Assembly: GCA_963377175.1 (NCBI GenBank)
Contig: CAUJNA010003243.1
Span: 657,001 to 721,000, forward strand
Direction: 5' to 3'
Source of the DNA: Effrenium voratum
Taxonomy: Eukaryota > Sar > Dinophyceae > Suessiales > Symbiodiniaceae
Length of the DNA: 64,000 bases
In this document: positions 33,294 through 43,099 of the stretch, one piece after another
Numbering within the stretch: position 1 is the stretch's first letter
How the letters are laid out: each line of letters begins with the position of its first letter
Notes under the pieces: generated by a model
The model's database searches: none
What the model saw: only the letters and a program-made list of their open reading frames with translations
Told to the model about the DNA's origin: nothing
Position numbers and translations under genes: made by a program

Positions 33294-33776
33294 CAAGAGT
33301 GTTTGCCGCCATCGGCAAGGAGCGTGCCGAGACATGTGCGAAATGTTCAGGACGAATACGTATCATATGCCGAGGAACCCCCATGGTGTTTGCCTTGGCC
33401 CCTCGATTTCACTGCCTGGACACACATTCTGACCATGTTGCGCCAGTGCTTCCGCCTCAAGAGACGCCTTCTTCCGCCTCGCATTTGGGCCGAGCGGCGA
33501 TGCGACGATGGTTCGACCGAGGACTTACCGCCTCCAGGACGTGACGTTCCCGTTTCCTCACCGTCGGTTTCGCCAAAGACGCCCCGGGCTTTGAGGAAAG
33601 AACGCGGCTCGAGCGGCGAAAGGAGCGAGCGAGCGGCCTCTGCTGGACCCTGGGGGCGCGGGCGCGAGCAGTGCGCGAGAAGTGTGCGAGCAGGAGCGCG
33701 ACAGGAGCATGTTCTTTGCAGCATTTTCTTTGTGTTGAATTGTTTCATTGAAAAGCGCGGGGGAAATCAAGACTGA
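33294..33776 (+). CDS. Exon of an unrecognised protein
   Basis: In phase with the exon at 33102. It reads QECLPPSARSVPRHV, DEYVSYAEEPPWCLPWPLDF, TAWTHILTMLRQCFRLKRRL, then a Ser/Pro/Arg-rich tail with DVPVSSPSVSPKTPRALRKE, and meets a stop at 33774. The acidic-aromatic core followed by a basic, likely disordered tail looks real. The exon may end earlier at a donor. The alternative frame (33248-33544) is also open but less protein-like. Confidence 0.5.
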   Translation, partial: QECLPPSARSVPRHVRNVQDEYVSYAEEPPWCLPWPLDFTAWTHILTMLRQCFRLKRRLLPPRIWAERRCDDGSTEDLPPPGRDVPVSSPSVSPKTPRALRKERGSSGERSERAASAGPWGRGREQCARSVRAGARQEHVLCSIFFVLNCFIEKRGGNQD

Positions 33777-33892
33777 AATTATATGTTTCTTGGCCAGAGC
33801 ACCTGTCTACCCTTGAATGACATGTTGCGTGTTGTGGGATCCTACGGAACTACAAACAAGGCACGCGAGGTGGTGTGACCTGCACTGCACTT

Positions 33893-34000
33893 GCCTTGAT
33901 TGCTATTGGTTTGGATCTTTAGTCTTTAACTTTTTGGGAAACAGTGGGGTTTCCATTGAGCCCACAAAAATGAAGACTTTTTGCAGCGAGGTCAACAGCA
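33893..34000 (+). mobile_element. Family I TIR element
   Basis: GATTGCTATTGGTTTGGATC, CTTTAACTTTTTGG and the right end GACTTTTTGCAG, then GAGGTCAACAGCAAC. The frame downstream is open for about 200 codons but no domain is recognised. Confidence 0.55.
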
Positions 34001-34521
34001 ACCAAGTTGCATCAGCCTTGTGCAACACCTTTGCTTGCCTTGCCCTGCGAACGGATGGGATCGAAGTGGTTGGGTTTGGGGCATTAGTTTGGCTGCTTGT
34101 TCGCCTAAGTTATTGGTTGCGTTGCCAGTTCCAATGTGATGTTGCAGATGCGCCGTCAAAATATTGGTGCCAACCGGCGCTCAAAGTCAGACGGCGCCGG
34201 CCATTTGCCCGACGCCCATGCGCCCTCCCCCCCCACGTCCCGGGGCACACATGCGGCCCTTTTCCGCCCAAATGGGGCCTTGGGTGCCGATCACTGAGCC
34301 ATCGCGCCGCGTCTCGCCGCACGGCTCAGAAGGGTTGCAAGTTCGATCGAGGAATCCGATCGAGGCGCGGGGGGGCAGGCAAGCAAGCTGGTGACTCAGA
34401 GCTGGTATCCAAATTTGCTTTCAACCAGAGAGCCTTTGAGTTGCTACTGATGGGAGTTTCTGGTCAGGGACATGGCAGCAACTCTCTTGATCTCTTGATC
34501 GTGAGTTGCAAGTCTGAGATT

Positions 34522-35184
34522 CTAAGCAGAGCCGTTTTTTTGTACAATGCCGTCAAGCTGTGTGTTGCTCAGGTTGGGCAAAACGCCCCAGAATGGTCCA
34601 CACTGCTGTGCTGCGGGTGTGGGTCTGAGAGAGTCGGTTCGGTTGGGAAAGAGGTTGAAGGCTGGGAGAGGGCGCTTGGACTCGCTTGGACGAGGTGAAT
34701 TTTTGTTCGTTGGGTTTTTGTTAGAGACAACTGCTTTCATTTTGCTGACAGAAGCCATTTGATCAAAGAAAGTGGCATCCAGCTCAAACCCATGAAACCT
34801 GTCATTGACTGAATGTTGGGGGGGGGGGGGCAGCCGACCGAGTGCGCCTTGACCCTCGAATGGAAATCCAGGAGTGGGGATGTCCCATTCGGAGGAGATC
34901 CTTTGCTTGAACGCAGCAACCCAAAAATCTGCCATGGATCCGGAGTCGGTTGCTTGAAAGCGAAGTTGCAGGTCCAAAGCTTTCAGAACGGGACACAAAG
35001 GTACGATCTGGTTGGACACTGGAAGGAGAGAAGGGCGTAGGCGTGGAGAGCGTTGGCCGCGGCCCTGATAGGCTCGAGTTGGTATGGCAAAGTGAAACAC
35101 ATTGTGGTCCGGTTTAAAAAATCGCCAGCGGCGACCCCATCTTTTCCCCCCCCCCAAAAAAGGAGAAACGGGGGCCCGAAACAA
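34522..35184 (-). CDS. Open frame of 220 codons on the opposite strand, doubtful
   Basis: Reads without stop across 663 bp with varied composition (for example ALDLQLRFQATDSGSMADFW). Everything else recognisable in the window is on the + strand, and no splice or domain support is seen, so this may be chance. Listed because the length is notable in a region with no + strand call. Confidence 0.2.
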   Translation of the reverse strand: MFRAPVSPFLGGGKRWGRRWRFFKPDHNVFHFAIPTRAYQGRGQRSPRLRPSLLPVSNQIVPLCPVLKALDLQLRFQATDSGSMADFWVAAFKQRISSEWDIPTPGFPFEGQGALGRLPPPPQHSVNDRFHGFELDATFFDQMASVSKMKAVVSNKNPTNKNSPRPSESKRPLPAFNLFPNRTDSLRPTPAAQQCGPFWGVLPNLSNTQLDGIVQKNGSA

Positions 35185-35236
35185 ATTTATTTCCAGCGGG
35201 GAAGTTCTCTGCGTATTCTTGAGACCCGGGGCTCAC

Positions 35237-35443
35237 AGATGCGGCGCCGGCTCGCGCCGGATCCGGCGCCCTGCGGGTCCTTCGGGTCTTGTCCTCTGCT
35301 CGGCTGGGGACGCGGACGGCGGCGAGGTCCGGATCGAGCCCGGCATCCCAAAGCTCCTGGTGAAGATCAACCCCCAGGATGCCGAAGCCTTCCAGGCGCG
35401 GCGCTGGAGCGGCATCGAAGATCGGATCGGTCCTCTTCTGCGG
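35237..35443 (+). CDS. Exon of an unrecognised protein
   Basis: One frame reads SAGDADGGEVRIEPGIPKLL, then VKINPQDAEAFQARRWSGI and EDRIGPLLR, before a GT donor at 35444. A GC donor after FQ (CAG|GC at 35398) is an alternative end. Both ends leave phase 0, matching the exon at 35724. A family B element follows the donor. Confidence 0.5.
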
Positions 35444-35470
35444 GTTTTTTGGGGTCGGTGTATACCTTGC

Positions 35471-35560
35471 AACATGGGTGCGGCTCAAAATTGGACGATC
35501 GGAGGGGCGAACCGCAGGTTTTGGTACCCAGGTTTCCACTTACCAGGTTAGCCATTTAAT
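35471..35560. mobile_element. Family B element, right end lost
   Basis: GGGTGCGGCTCAAAATTGGA then AACCGCAGGTTTTGGTACCC, matching the interiors of the copies at 19584 and 37622. The right TIR is not found. Confidence 0.5.
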
Positions 35561-35723
35561 GGAACCTAGAAAGGGGGCGTACAAGAGGAGATTCCTGCCA
35601 CAAATCTTGTGAAGGGACACCTGAATCGGGGGCGTTCTGGTTTGGATCGTTCTCTTTCGAAACAGGTTTTCTCATGTAAGGAGAAACACCAAGGTCCCCC
35701 TCACCAGACAGGTTCGGCCCCAG

Positions 35724-36008
35724 GTAGACTTCAACCGAGGGGTGGTTGATTTCCCCACAGAAGAAATGCTCTGCGTTTTGGTCTATCTGGGGCGCAACAT
35801 GGAACGAAGAGAAGCGGCATGTCTCTTCCCAGTTCTGAGACTCCTGCAGCTGGATCCTTGCATCCCGGGATCCCCTCGAGCAGCGGATGCGTGTTGCAAG
35901 TTGCTGGGATGCTGTTTGGATGCAGGACCTGAACCCCAGTTTCTCCTCCAGGCCAACTGGGAAGCCACCCAAATCGAAGCCGCCCATCAGAAGGAAGCTG
36001 AGGTTGCT
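35724..36008 (+). CDS. Exon of an unrecognised helical protein
   Basis: After GGCCCCAG it reads VDFNRGVVDFPTEEMLCVLV, YLGRNMERREAACLFPVLRL, LQLDPCIPGSPRAADACCKL and QFLLQANWEATQIEAAHQKE. It is strongly protein-like and rich in helices (ARM/HEAT-like spacing, not proven). It ends at GT (GCT|GTAAGG, 36008) or at GC (GAA|GC, 35996); both leave phase 0. An opposite-strand frame over 35556-35987 is also open but less convincing. Confidence 0.6.
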
Positions 36009-36199
36009 GTAAGGGCCGAAATAATTACAATGCTACGCCAAACAACTTGCCGCAGTGCAGGAGCATAGTTGTGGGGTACCAAAGAAACCAACTTGCCACA
36101 CCATGGGCAGCAGAGTGCTTCTTAAACCTTGAAGAAGACACCTTTCTGCTCTGCTTCTTCATTTTTTCCCTTAAGCGCAGAGCAGAAAGGTTCCTGGAC

Positions 36200-36312
36200 C
36201 ATAGGCATCCTTTTTGGTTGTTTTAGTCGAACGATAGAGGGCGGTTCCTGGTTTACCTGATGGCAAGATCAACCAGGGAAACCCATCTATTTCCCCTAAG
36301 AGGACGCCTGTG
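36200..36312. mobile_element. Family A TIR element in an intron
   Basis: CATAGGCATCCTTTTTGG and CCCCTAAGAGGACGCCTGTG. Flanks TTCCTGGAC (left) and TTCCTGGGC (right) look like a decayed target duplication. It occupies the intron between the exons at 35724 and 36345 and ends 32 bp before the acceptor. Confidence 0.7.
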
Positions 36313-36344
36313 GTTCCTGGGCGTTTTTTTTGGTCCTGGCGTAG

Positions 36345-36464
36345 GCCAAGAACCTCGGGGAGGTGACGCTGCGCAAGGGTTCCGGGAGCCGCAGCCAGGC
36401 CGAGAGCTTTTTAGTCGAAGGGCGACGAAAGCGGAGGGCAAAAAGTGCCTCGAAAAAGGTGTGA
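36345..36464 (+). CDS. Exon with basic C-terminal tail
   Basis: After GGCGTAG it reads AKNLGEVTLRKGSGSRSQAE, SFLVEGRRKRRAKSASKKV and then TGA (36462-36464). It may be the last exon of the chain starting at 35237, with a nuclear-localisation-like basic tail. Alternatively a GC donor (CAG|GC after GSRSQ) would carry the chain on to 37086 in phase 0. Confidence 0.5.
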   Translation, partial: AKNLGEVTLRKGSGSRSQAESFLVEGRRKRRAKSASKKV

Positions 36465-37085
36465 AGAGGGTTCTATCTTTTGGCTACCCCCAAAAAGAGT
36501 GAAACCCAGGAGTGGTTGATTTCCCTAAAAGCAAAACTCCTGGGTTTAAGTCTACTTTGGGGTAGTCAAAAAGTAGAACCCTGGGTATGAGTCTTCATTA
36601 GGGGCCCGAAATGGTGGACATCAGAACTCGGTGGGGATTTATGTCCACCGAGCAATTTTCAGGGGTTTCCAACCATCAAAGTTCATAGCCAAGTGGCAGG
36701 GGGAAAGAAAAGGTTTCAGGGCTTCCCTCAGTTGTCATTGGTTTGGATTGGTTTGGATTTGGCTTTGTTGGTCTTCCCTGGTTCTTGTGGGGAGGAAATG
36801 CCAGCTTCCCAACCACCAATCCAAAAAGCCAAGGGGAGGCTGATGATTGCCGTCCTTTTGTTTTGTGTTTTTTTCCCCTGAAAGAAACCAAGCCCTTCAA
36901 GGGGGGGCAATGACACCCGTAGCCACAAGAAAAAAGCAACGGCCACTTGAGGTTCCTCTCCATTTTGAGACATGGCCATTTTTGGAAGAGCCAAAGTCTG
37001 ATCTTTGGGACAAGTGAATCTGGATCACGAGGGGCGAGGTGTTCCTTTTCCTTTTGCCCGGGGCACTGTTCCATGAAAATCCCAG

Positions 37086-37163
37086 GTGGCCAGGCAGCGG
37101 GCGGTTGAAGTGCCCAAAACACTTTGCGGGGGATCAGACAAAGAGAAGCCAACCATGAAGAGA
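37086..37163 (+). CDS. Exon, unrecognised
   Basis: After CCCAG it reads VARQRAVEVPKTLCGGSDKE then KPTMKR, before a possible GC donor (AGA|GC). The frame continues open to a stop at 37347-37349, so it could also be a terminal exon. Phase 0 at both ends. Confidence 0.4.
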
Positions 37164-37515
37164 GCTTCCGCAACTTTGAGACACATGTCTCTTTGTTGCC
37201 TATCGACTTATTGTTGGCGATTCCAGCTTGCATTCATCCTCGGGCTGATCCAAACAGTTCATATCTGGTGGTATTTTTTTGTTCCGAGCCGCATGTGTAA
37301 ATATGTATGTGGAGGTGAGAGAAAACTAAGATGGAACATCATTCAGTGACTCCAGCTTTCTTCCTTCTTGCCGGAATGAATAGAAATGACTAACACTAGG
37401 AGTGATCATGAAGCTGCGTATCAGACTTCCCAACTCGGCCTCCCTGTTTGGATACACTTGTTTTTTGCTTTCTCACCGAGCCATGGCTCCCTCGCCAAAT
37501 TGACAAACTCGACAG

Positions 37516-37557
37516 GTGGCGGTGCTGCACATGAGCCGGGGCACGGCCAACGGGGAG
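37516..37557 (+). CDS. Short exon, unrecognised
   Basis: After CGACAG it reads VAVLHMSRGTANGE up to a GC donor (GAG|GC). Phase 0 at both ends, like the exons at 38423 and 39600. Confidence 0.45.
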
Positions 37558-37621
37558 GCGCGACTTCCGATGTCACGATCGATCGGCGGGGTGTCTGGAA
37601 CGCGGCGTAGCAGCGGTAGAC

Positions 37622-37735
37622 TTGGCCGTGGCTCAAAAAACCGGAATTCCAGAATGGCTTGCCCTGGTAAGTGGAAACATGGACCAAAGCCTGCGGTTTG
37701 CCCCTCCTTTAATTTTGAGCCACACCCATATATAA
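37622..37735. mobile_element. Family B TIR element, inverted orientation
   Basis: GGCCGTGGCTCAAAAAACC at the left and TAATTTTGAGCCACACCCAT at the right. The interior (GGTAAGTGGAAACATGGACC) is the reverse complement of the interiors at 27117 and 35471. Confidence 0.65.
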
Positions 37736-38422
37736 AAACGAGAAGGACGATGACCACCCTTCCCGTGCGCCTTTTTTTGTGAGAAGAAGGGGGTCGCCGG
37801 ATTTTCATAGGAGAGAAGGTAGCAATCTGGAAAATCTTTGAGAAGGCAGGGAAAAACCATCATTTTTGAGGCTGGTTTATAAAAACATGGGCCAGAGTCA
37901 AAACTAGTACTGGTTGGGGCGGCATGTGTGGTGGGGGGTGGGGGGGAAGGGGGGAGGGAAAAGCCGAGGTAGTTTGACATGTTTCCGACAATCCAAAAGC
38001 CACCCTTCTGTCAACGCTGGACAAGGCATGATTTCCCCCACACAAGCTCGAGAAGACCACACAGGAACTTTTGGCAAGACCAACACATCTCCTCTGTTTC
38101 CTTTTTTCTTTTTTGGTTCCACATTTTTAGTAGTTTTGATGGTACTTCAGGCGTCATGCTCACAAGGGTTAACAGTGCAAACGAAATCCAGTGTGGTTTA
38201 GCTTCAATCAAGCAACGCCATGAAACGAACTGCTTGTTGCGGTTTGTCTTGGGTTTGCGTGTACTTTGGATGGGCCAAGTCGGGCCAACAATCAAGCATA
38301 ATGTGAAAGCAAACAAGCTTCCACCAACGCCGGGTGTGTATTTTTTCAAGGAGGCAAAGTGAATGTAGCTCATGGACATCCCCCCCCTCAGTGGGCCCAT
38401 TGGATCGATCCTCCACCCACAG

Positions 38423-38488
38423 TTCGGTGTTGGTTTTGAAGGGTGTCCTGCGTCGATTGTTGCGCTTTCCCGAGGCGCACTCGCCCTG
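38423..38488 (+). CDS. Exon, unrecognised; precedes the 42-bp minisatellite
   Basis: After ACCCACAG it reads FGVGFEGCPASIVALSRGAL and AL, ending at a GC donor (CTG|GC). In phase 0 with the exons at 37516 and 39600. A second frame over the same bases is also open. Confidence 0.42.
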
Positions 38489-38507
38489 GCATGTGGGTCG
38501 CAAAATA

Positions 38508-39440
38508 GGGGAGCCCCCAACATTTGCGAGTTTCTCTTGCATTCCCCCTTTAAAACCACCAACATTTGCGGGTTTCTCTTGTATTCCCCCTTTAAAACCA
38601 CCAACATTTACGGGTTTCTCTTGTATTCCCCTTTAAAACCACCAACATTTGCGGGTTTCTCTTGTATTCCCCCTTGAAAACCACCAACATTTGCGGGTTT
38701 CTCTTGTATTCCCCCTTTAAAACCAACATTTGCGGGTTTCTCTTGTATTCCCCCTTTAAAACCACCAACATTTACGGGTTTCTCTTGTATTCCCCTTTAA
38801 AACCACCAACATTTGCGGGTTTCTCTTGTATTCCCCCTTGAAAACCACCAACATTTGCGGGTTTCTCTTGTATTCCCCCTTTAAAACCAACATTTGCGGG
38901 TTTCTCTTGTATTCCCCCTTTAAAACCACCAACATTTACGGGTTTCTCTTGTATTCCCCTTTAAAACCACCAACATTTGCGGGTTTCTCTTGTATTACCC
39001 CTTGAAAACCACCAACATTTGCGGGTTTCTCTTGTATTCCCCCTTTAAAACCACCAACATTTGCGGTTTCTCTTGTATTCCCCCTTTAAAACCACCAACA
39101 TTTACGGGTTTCTCTTGTATTCCCCTTTAAAACCACCAATATTTGCGGGTTTCTCTTGTATTCCCCCTTTAAAACCACCAACATTTGCGGGTTTCTCTTG
39201 TATTCCCCCTTTAAAACCACCAACATTTGCGGGGTTCTCTTGTATTCCCCCTTTAAAACCACCAACATTTGCGGGTTTCTCTTGTATTCCCCCTTTAAAA
39301 CCACCAACATTTGCGGGTTTCTCTTGTATTCCCCCTTTAAAACCACCAACATTTACGAGTTTCTCTTGTATTCCCCCTTAAAACCACCAACATTTGCGGG
39401 GTTCTCTTGTATTCCCCCTTGAAACATTTACGGCTTTTTC
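38508..39440. repeat. 42-bp minisatellite, about 22 copies, with higher-order structure
   Basis: The unit contains CCACCAACATTTGCGGGTTT, then CTCTTGTATTCCCCCTTTAA. Variants alternate (GCGGG or TACGGG; CCC or CCCC; TTTAA or TTGAA; one form lacks CCA). A set of four variants of about 160 bp is repeated around 38600-38760 and again at 38765-38925. Because the unit is a multiple of three it keeps frames open on both strands. It lies between exons that join in phase, so it is intronic. Diverged units continue to about 39540. Confidence 0.88.
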
Positions 39441-39599
39441 CTTGTTGAACACCACCAGCATCTGCAGTTTTTTCCTTGCATTCCCTTGAACACCACCAGC
39501 ATCTGCGTTTTTGTTTCTTGCATTCCCCCCTTTAAACAGCCACCACAACAACGGGGGGGCGGCCCTCACGCGGCCATGGGCCGCGCAGTTCTTTCGCAG

Positions 39600-39641
39600 G
39601 TCCTGATGTCGGTGAAGCTCGCGGATCTCCTGGACCTCGAG
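39600..39641 (+). CDS. Short exon after the minisatellite, unrecognised
   Basis: After CTTTCGCAG it reads VLMSVKLADLLDLE up to a GC donor (GAG|GCAACA). In phase 0 with 38423-38488. Confidence 0.48.
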
Positions 39642-39865
39642 GCAACAAAAAATTGGGGAGCCACGGCCTCTTTTTTTTGTTTGGGCGGGGGGCTTGTCCC
39701 CGCTTTTTCCCCACCCGACAGGAAGGGGTTGTTAATTTTATGTCGGAATCCGCGTTCCCCCCCCCCCCCCCCCCGTTTTTTTCTTCCCTGGAAAGCCGGT
39801 GGTGGGGTTTCTCTGGCTTTTCTTCCCTTGAAAAGCCGGAGCCAAAATATTTGTTCCGTGGTGGG

Positions 39866-39986
39866 CATAGGCGTCCTTTTGATCGGCGAGTTTGGTTAAA
39901 CATAGATGGGTCTTAGTGGTTGAGCTGGGTTTTGTGCCCCATTTGCCAGGGGAACCCATCTATTTTTAACCAAAAGGCCACCTATG
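39866..39986. mobile_element. Family A TIR element with near-perfect target duplication
   Basis: CATAGGCGTCCTTTTGATCG and ACCAAAAGGCCACCTATG. Flanking octamers GTGGTGGG and GTGGCGGG agree at seven of eight positions. The interior matches the copy at 54373. Confidence 0.75.
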
Positions 39987-40119
39987 GTGGCGGGTGTGTC
40001 CCGTTTTTTGGGTCCAGACTTCTGCACTCCAGGATTCCAATTTCCAGGTTCTTTGGGTTGGTTTCCTTGAAAACCCGAAAAAAAACTTCTTTTCTTCCCT
40101 TGATCAGCTGGAGCCAAAA

Positions 40120-40232
40120 TGGCTGTGGGTCAAAACCAATGGTACCATCTTGGGGTAGGTGCACCACCCATTTTAGTCTATTTTAGTGGGGATTGGAATG
40201 TTCACTGGGGGTACGGGATTTTGACCCATGGC
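40120..40232. mobile_element. Family C (B-type ends) TIR element
   Basis: TGGCTGTGGGTCAAAACCAA and GGGATTTTGACCCATGGCCA. It shares its ends with family B but has its own interior (CACCCATTTTAGTCTA, GTGGGGATTGGAATGTTCAC). Copies lie at 41860, 45854 and 60577; the first two of these are in the opposite orientation. Confidence 0.7.
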
Positions 40233-40358
40233 CAAATAGGTTGCCTCAAAAAAACGATATAGATCGTTGGACACGAATCTTTTGGTCTGCTTCTCGTTTT
40301 TCCTTGAAACACGGCAAGATTGACTGCTCGTCTGTTGGTTTGGTCACCGACGCTTCAG

Positions 40359-40430
40359 CCGAATGGTTTGCTTCCCGAACAGGGGACGTCCGCACCCAGA
40401 ACTAAGCAACAAACGAGGAGCAACCATTAG
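40359..40430 (+). CDS. Possible terminal exon, unrecognised
   Basis: After CGCTTCAG one frame reads PNGLLPEQGTSAPRTKQQTR then SNH and TAG, in phase 0 with the exon at 39600. A competing frame across 40193-40405 (ending DASAEWFASRTGDVRTQN) is also open. One of the two is probably the 3' end of the gene. Confidence 0.35.
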   Translation, partial: PNGLLPEQGTSAPRTKQQTRSNH

Positions 40431-40717
40431 TCGGCGCAATGTCAGAATGATTTCCATTGGCACAGGCACTGCCGTTTCCGCAGTTCATTTGAGAAGACGT
40501 TAAACCTACGGATCGCATTCGATTGGCCTCTCTTATCCTCTTGGCGAGGGGCTTGCGTATCTCGTAAGTTCGTGAACTGAAGGAACCACCAGAAGGTGTG
40601 GGCATAGCTTCCAGAACAACGGGAAACCGACCATTGTTAGAGACAAGCCTCCTCTCAATTGTGTTTGTCCGAAAAGCTGGTGGACGTTTTGAGGCTTTCT
40701 TTAAGAAGAACGCAACA

Positions 40718-40750
<33 letters not shown>

Positions 40751-40829
40751 CACCAAAAAAGGCACACCCATGCGGGCTTGTCCCTTTTTTGAGGGTGTTG
40801 ATTTGGGCTTGTCTTAGGGAAGCTAAATT

Positions 40830-40948
40830 CTAGTGATGCCTTCCTCATTCTTTCCAGGGATCCTTTTTTCTAGAAAACCTCCAGAAACCCAGGGGAAACG
40901 CCCGGTTTTCGGAAAGAACGATGGTTGGAAAGAATGGGGAATCAACCC
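40830..40948. mobile_element. Family F element, inverted
   Basis: TTCTTTCCAGGGATCC, TCTAGAAAACCTCCAGAAAC and GAAAGAATGGGGAATCAACC are the reverse complement of the copy at 45255. Confidence 0.65.
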
Positions 40949-40964
40949 TTAGATACATTCACAC

Positions 40965-41060
40965 CGCCTGCGTTTTTCGGTGGGTTCCAAGCCGATTCGG
41001 CTTTCGGCAGGATGGCGAGGGCGTAGAGGTGGCGTGGAGCCCCGGCGAGGCGATATGAAA
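40965..41060 (+). CDS. Possible terminal exon, unrecognised
   Basis: After TTTCGGCAG one frame reads DGEGVEVAWSPGEAI then TGA; another (40980-41276) stays open and is Arg/Gly-rich. GC-rich patch in intron-like DNA. The frame is not settled. Confidence 0.3.
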
Positions 41061-41557
41061 GGAAGCGCGCAGAAGTGGCTTGCCGCTTTTTTTTGCGGCT
41101 GGCCCTTTGCGGGTGTGTTGGTTTTTAAATGGGAAACCAACAAAAAAAGCTACCAAAAATGTGGGGTCCCCCCAAAAAAGAGGTTCAAAGGGAAAACAAG
41201 CAAAAATCAACACCAAACAACGGAGGGACCCCTAAAAACGAGACACACCCGTCTGAGGTTTGGGCAAGATTTCTAGTCTGTCCATTTGCGCTGCGTTCAA
41301 CTCGGCGCATTTTGAGCGATTCCACCGGTAGAAGTGGGTAAGGCTACAACAAGCTCACCATGAAGAGGTCCCTCACTTGGGGATTCAATGAATAAACAAA
41401 ACTTGAAAGCTCCATGGTTTGTGTGTAGTAGACGTGTCCACACCGCATAGCTCTGTATTTGCATGTGCATGTGGAATCGCGCGAATGTGAACATATACAT
41501 GAATACACGTTTGAACACACGGCTGCACATACCCTGCCGTGAGTGTGGTGATGTCAG

Positions 41558-41588
<31 letters not shown>

Positions 41589-41859
41589 ATGTACAGGCCT
41601 AAGCGAGTGTATATAATCGCATAGCGCTTCAAGGTCTTTCCGGGAGCCATAGCTGAGGGAGGAACTCTTGCGTGCTTCAGTCCATGCGGGTCTAGTCTCA
41701 GCTCATCGTCCGCTTTGCGAGAACCACGTTTTTCTTCTGCATGAACAGCAGCCTCTTGGCGAAACATCGTATGAGAAAAGCAGCCGCGAAAGAAGCACGT
41801 GCCTACAAAAAGGTCCAAGCTTGGACGCAATGCATTCGCGACCCCAAGCCGAGAAATGG

Positions 41860-41976
41860 CCATGGGTCAGAATCCCGTACCTCCAGTGAACATCCCAATC
41901 CCCACTAAAATAGACTAAACTGGGTGGTGAATTCACCTACCCCAAAATGGGATCCCATTGGTTTTGCCCCCCAGCC
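41860..41976. mobile_element. Family C TIR element
   Basis: CCATGGGTCAGAATCCCGTA on the left and CATTGGTTTTGCCCCCCAG on the right. Flanks CCGAGAA (left) and CCGAGAA (right) may be a target duplication. Confidence 0.65.
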
Positions 41977-42224
41977 GAGAAGTTTCCCTTTTCGGATCGA
42001 GGCGGCTGCCGCTGCTTCCCAGGTGCCCGGTTTGTCCCTGGTCCCCCAGTAGTGCGCTTTTACCCTTTTTTCCTTTTTTGCGAGGGTTCCCCTACTAAAA
42101 TAGACTACAGAAAAAAGGGTACCCTTATTCTAACCTCTCTACTCAAGAACCTAGTTGACCTGGCCGAATTTTTTGGAGCACGGGAAAGTTGAATGTTCTA
42201 CGACACATGTTCCAAGTAGTCCCT

Positions 42225-42318
42225 TTCAGGCGCGCGATTGTCTTTCTGGGAGACTTTGCAAGTTGACGTTTGCTTCCAGGTGCAAAATGAAGAGCTTGAA
42301 GTGCTTCTTTTGGTGGGT
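42225..42318 (+). CDS. Possible terminal exon, unrecognised
   Basis: One frame reads ARLSFWETLQVDVCFQVQNE then ELEVLLLVGQCARR and TGA. Protein-like and acidic. An alternative start is the acceptor CTTCCAG just before VQNEELEVLLLV. The opposite strand is also open here. Confidence 0.33.
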
Positions 42319-42464
42319 CAATGTGCGCGGCGCTGAACGCCGCATCATTGGCATGATGGTCTCTTTGGCTGCGTGTCCAAACAGGGATTTGCACCCCAAA
42401 CTGACGGCCTTCCTTTTGGTTTGCCTTGAACGTCAATCCAAAAGGGTCTATTTGTCTATCTACT

Positions 42465-42525
42465 CTAATCTAATCTAATCTAATCTAAGCTAAGCTAAGC
42501 TAAGCTAAGCTAAGCTATCTATCTA

Positions 42526-42556
<31 letters not shown>

Positions 42557-42565
42557 GTCTATCAA
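42465..42565. repeat. Pentamer and tetramer tract (CTAAT)n, (CTAAG)n, (CTGT)n
   Basis: Successive blocks of CTAAT, CTAAG, CTAT and CTGT units, the same type as the larger field at 54690-55770. Confidence 0.8.
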
Positions 42566-42939
42566 AGTCTATCTGTCTGTGCCTTCAACACACAACCCTT
42601 TGGAAGCAGTCTTTTCGCAAACAGCATGACTGCGAAGGGGGGAGACAGCAGGGAGGTCTGTGTTCTTTGCGACGTGCTAGCATTGCTCCACACCTTTCAT
42701 GATACTGTGGATGGTTGCAAAATCCATTTCGCACCGTTCAGAAATCCTGGAATGATTCGATTCCCCCATAAACAACAAAGTTATGGTTTTAACCATGGCT
42801 TCTTTGGTGGCACGAACTGGCTTTCGCCCATCCAAGGACGTGGGTCTGTCTTTTTGTTGTGGGAATGTACCCTTTTCTTGCTGGTTTTAGAGGGAACGGC
42901 CAAAAGGACAACCACCCTTTTGGGGGTCAAAAGTCACAG

Positions 42940-43074
42940 CCAGACGTTGCTTTTCTTGGAGCCTCGGTTGCATTGGATATGCTCAGCCCTTCCTTGGCCA
43001 GGGGCCTATGCCCCGAAGGGCAGCCGGAGGCTCAGAAAGGCCCAGCCAAGAGCCTGCGGCGGTCCAAACGTTGA
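42940..43074 (+). CDS. Terminal exon of an unrecognised protein
   Basis: After AGTCACAG it reads PDVAFLGASVALDMLSPSLA, RGLCPEGQPEAQKGPAKSLR, RSKR and TGA. Good composition and a basic C-terminus. The upstream exon is not identified; an ATG frame from 42626 is a possible but unproven 5' partner. Confidence 0.5.
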   Translation, partial: PDVAFLGASVALDMLSPSLARGLCPEGQPEAQKGPAKSLRRSKR

Positions 43075-43099
43075 AAGAATCTCTTCACTCCCGTCCTTC

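Noticed and set aside
38508..39440. Possible CRISPR-like array
   Set aside because: The units are directly adjacent with no unique spacers, the repeats vary, and the context is a eukaryotic intron.
40111..40124. AGCCATTTTGGCTC on the opposite strand, matching 14 bases of the dinoflagellate spliced leader
   Set aside because: It is formed by the end of a family C element (TGGCTG) meeting AAAATGG and is nearly palindromic. No gene on that strand starts here, so a relic leader is unlikely.
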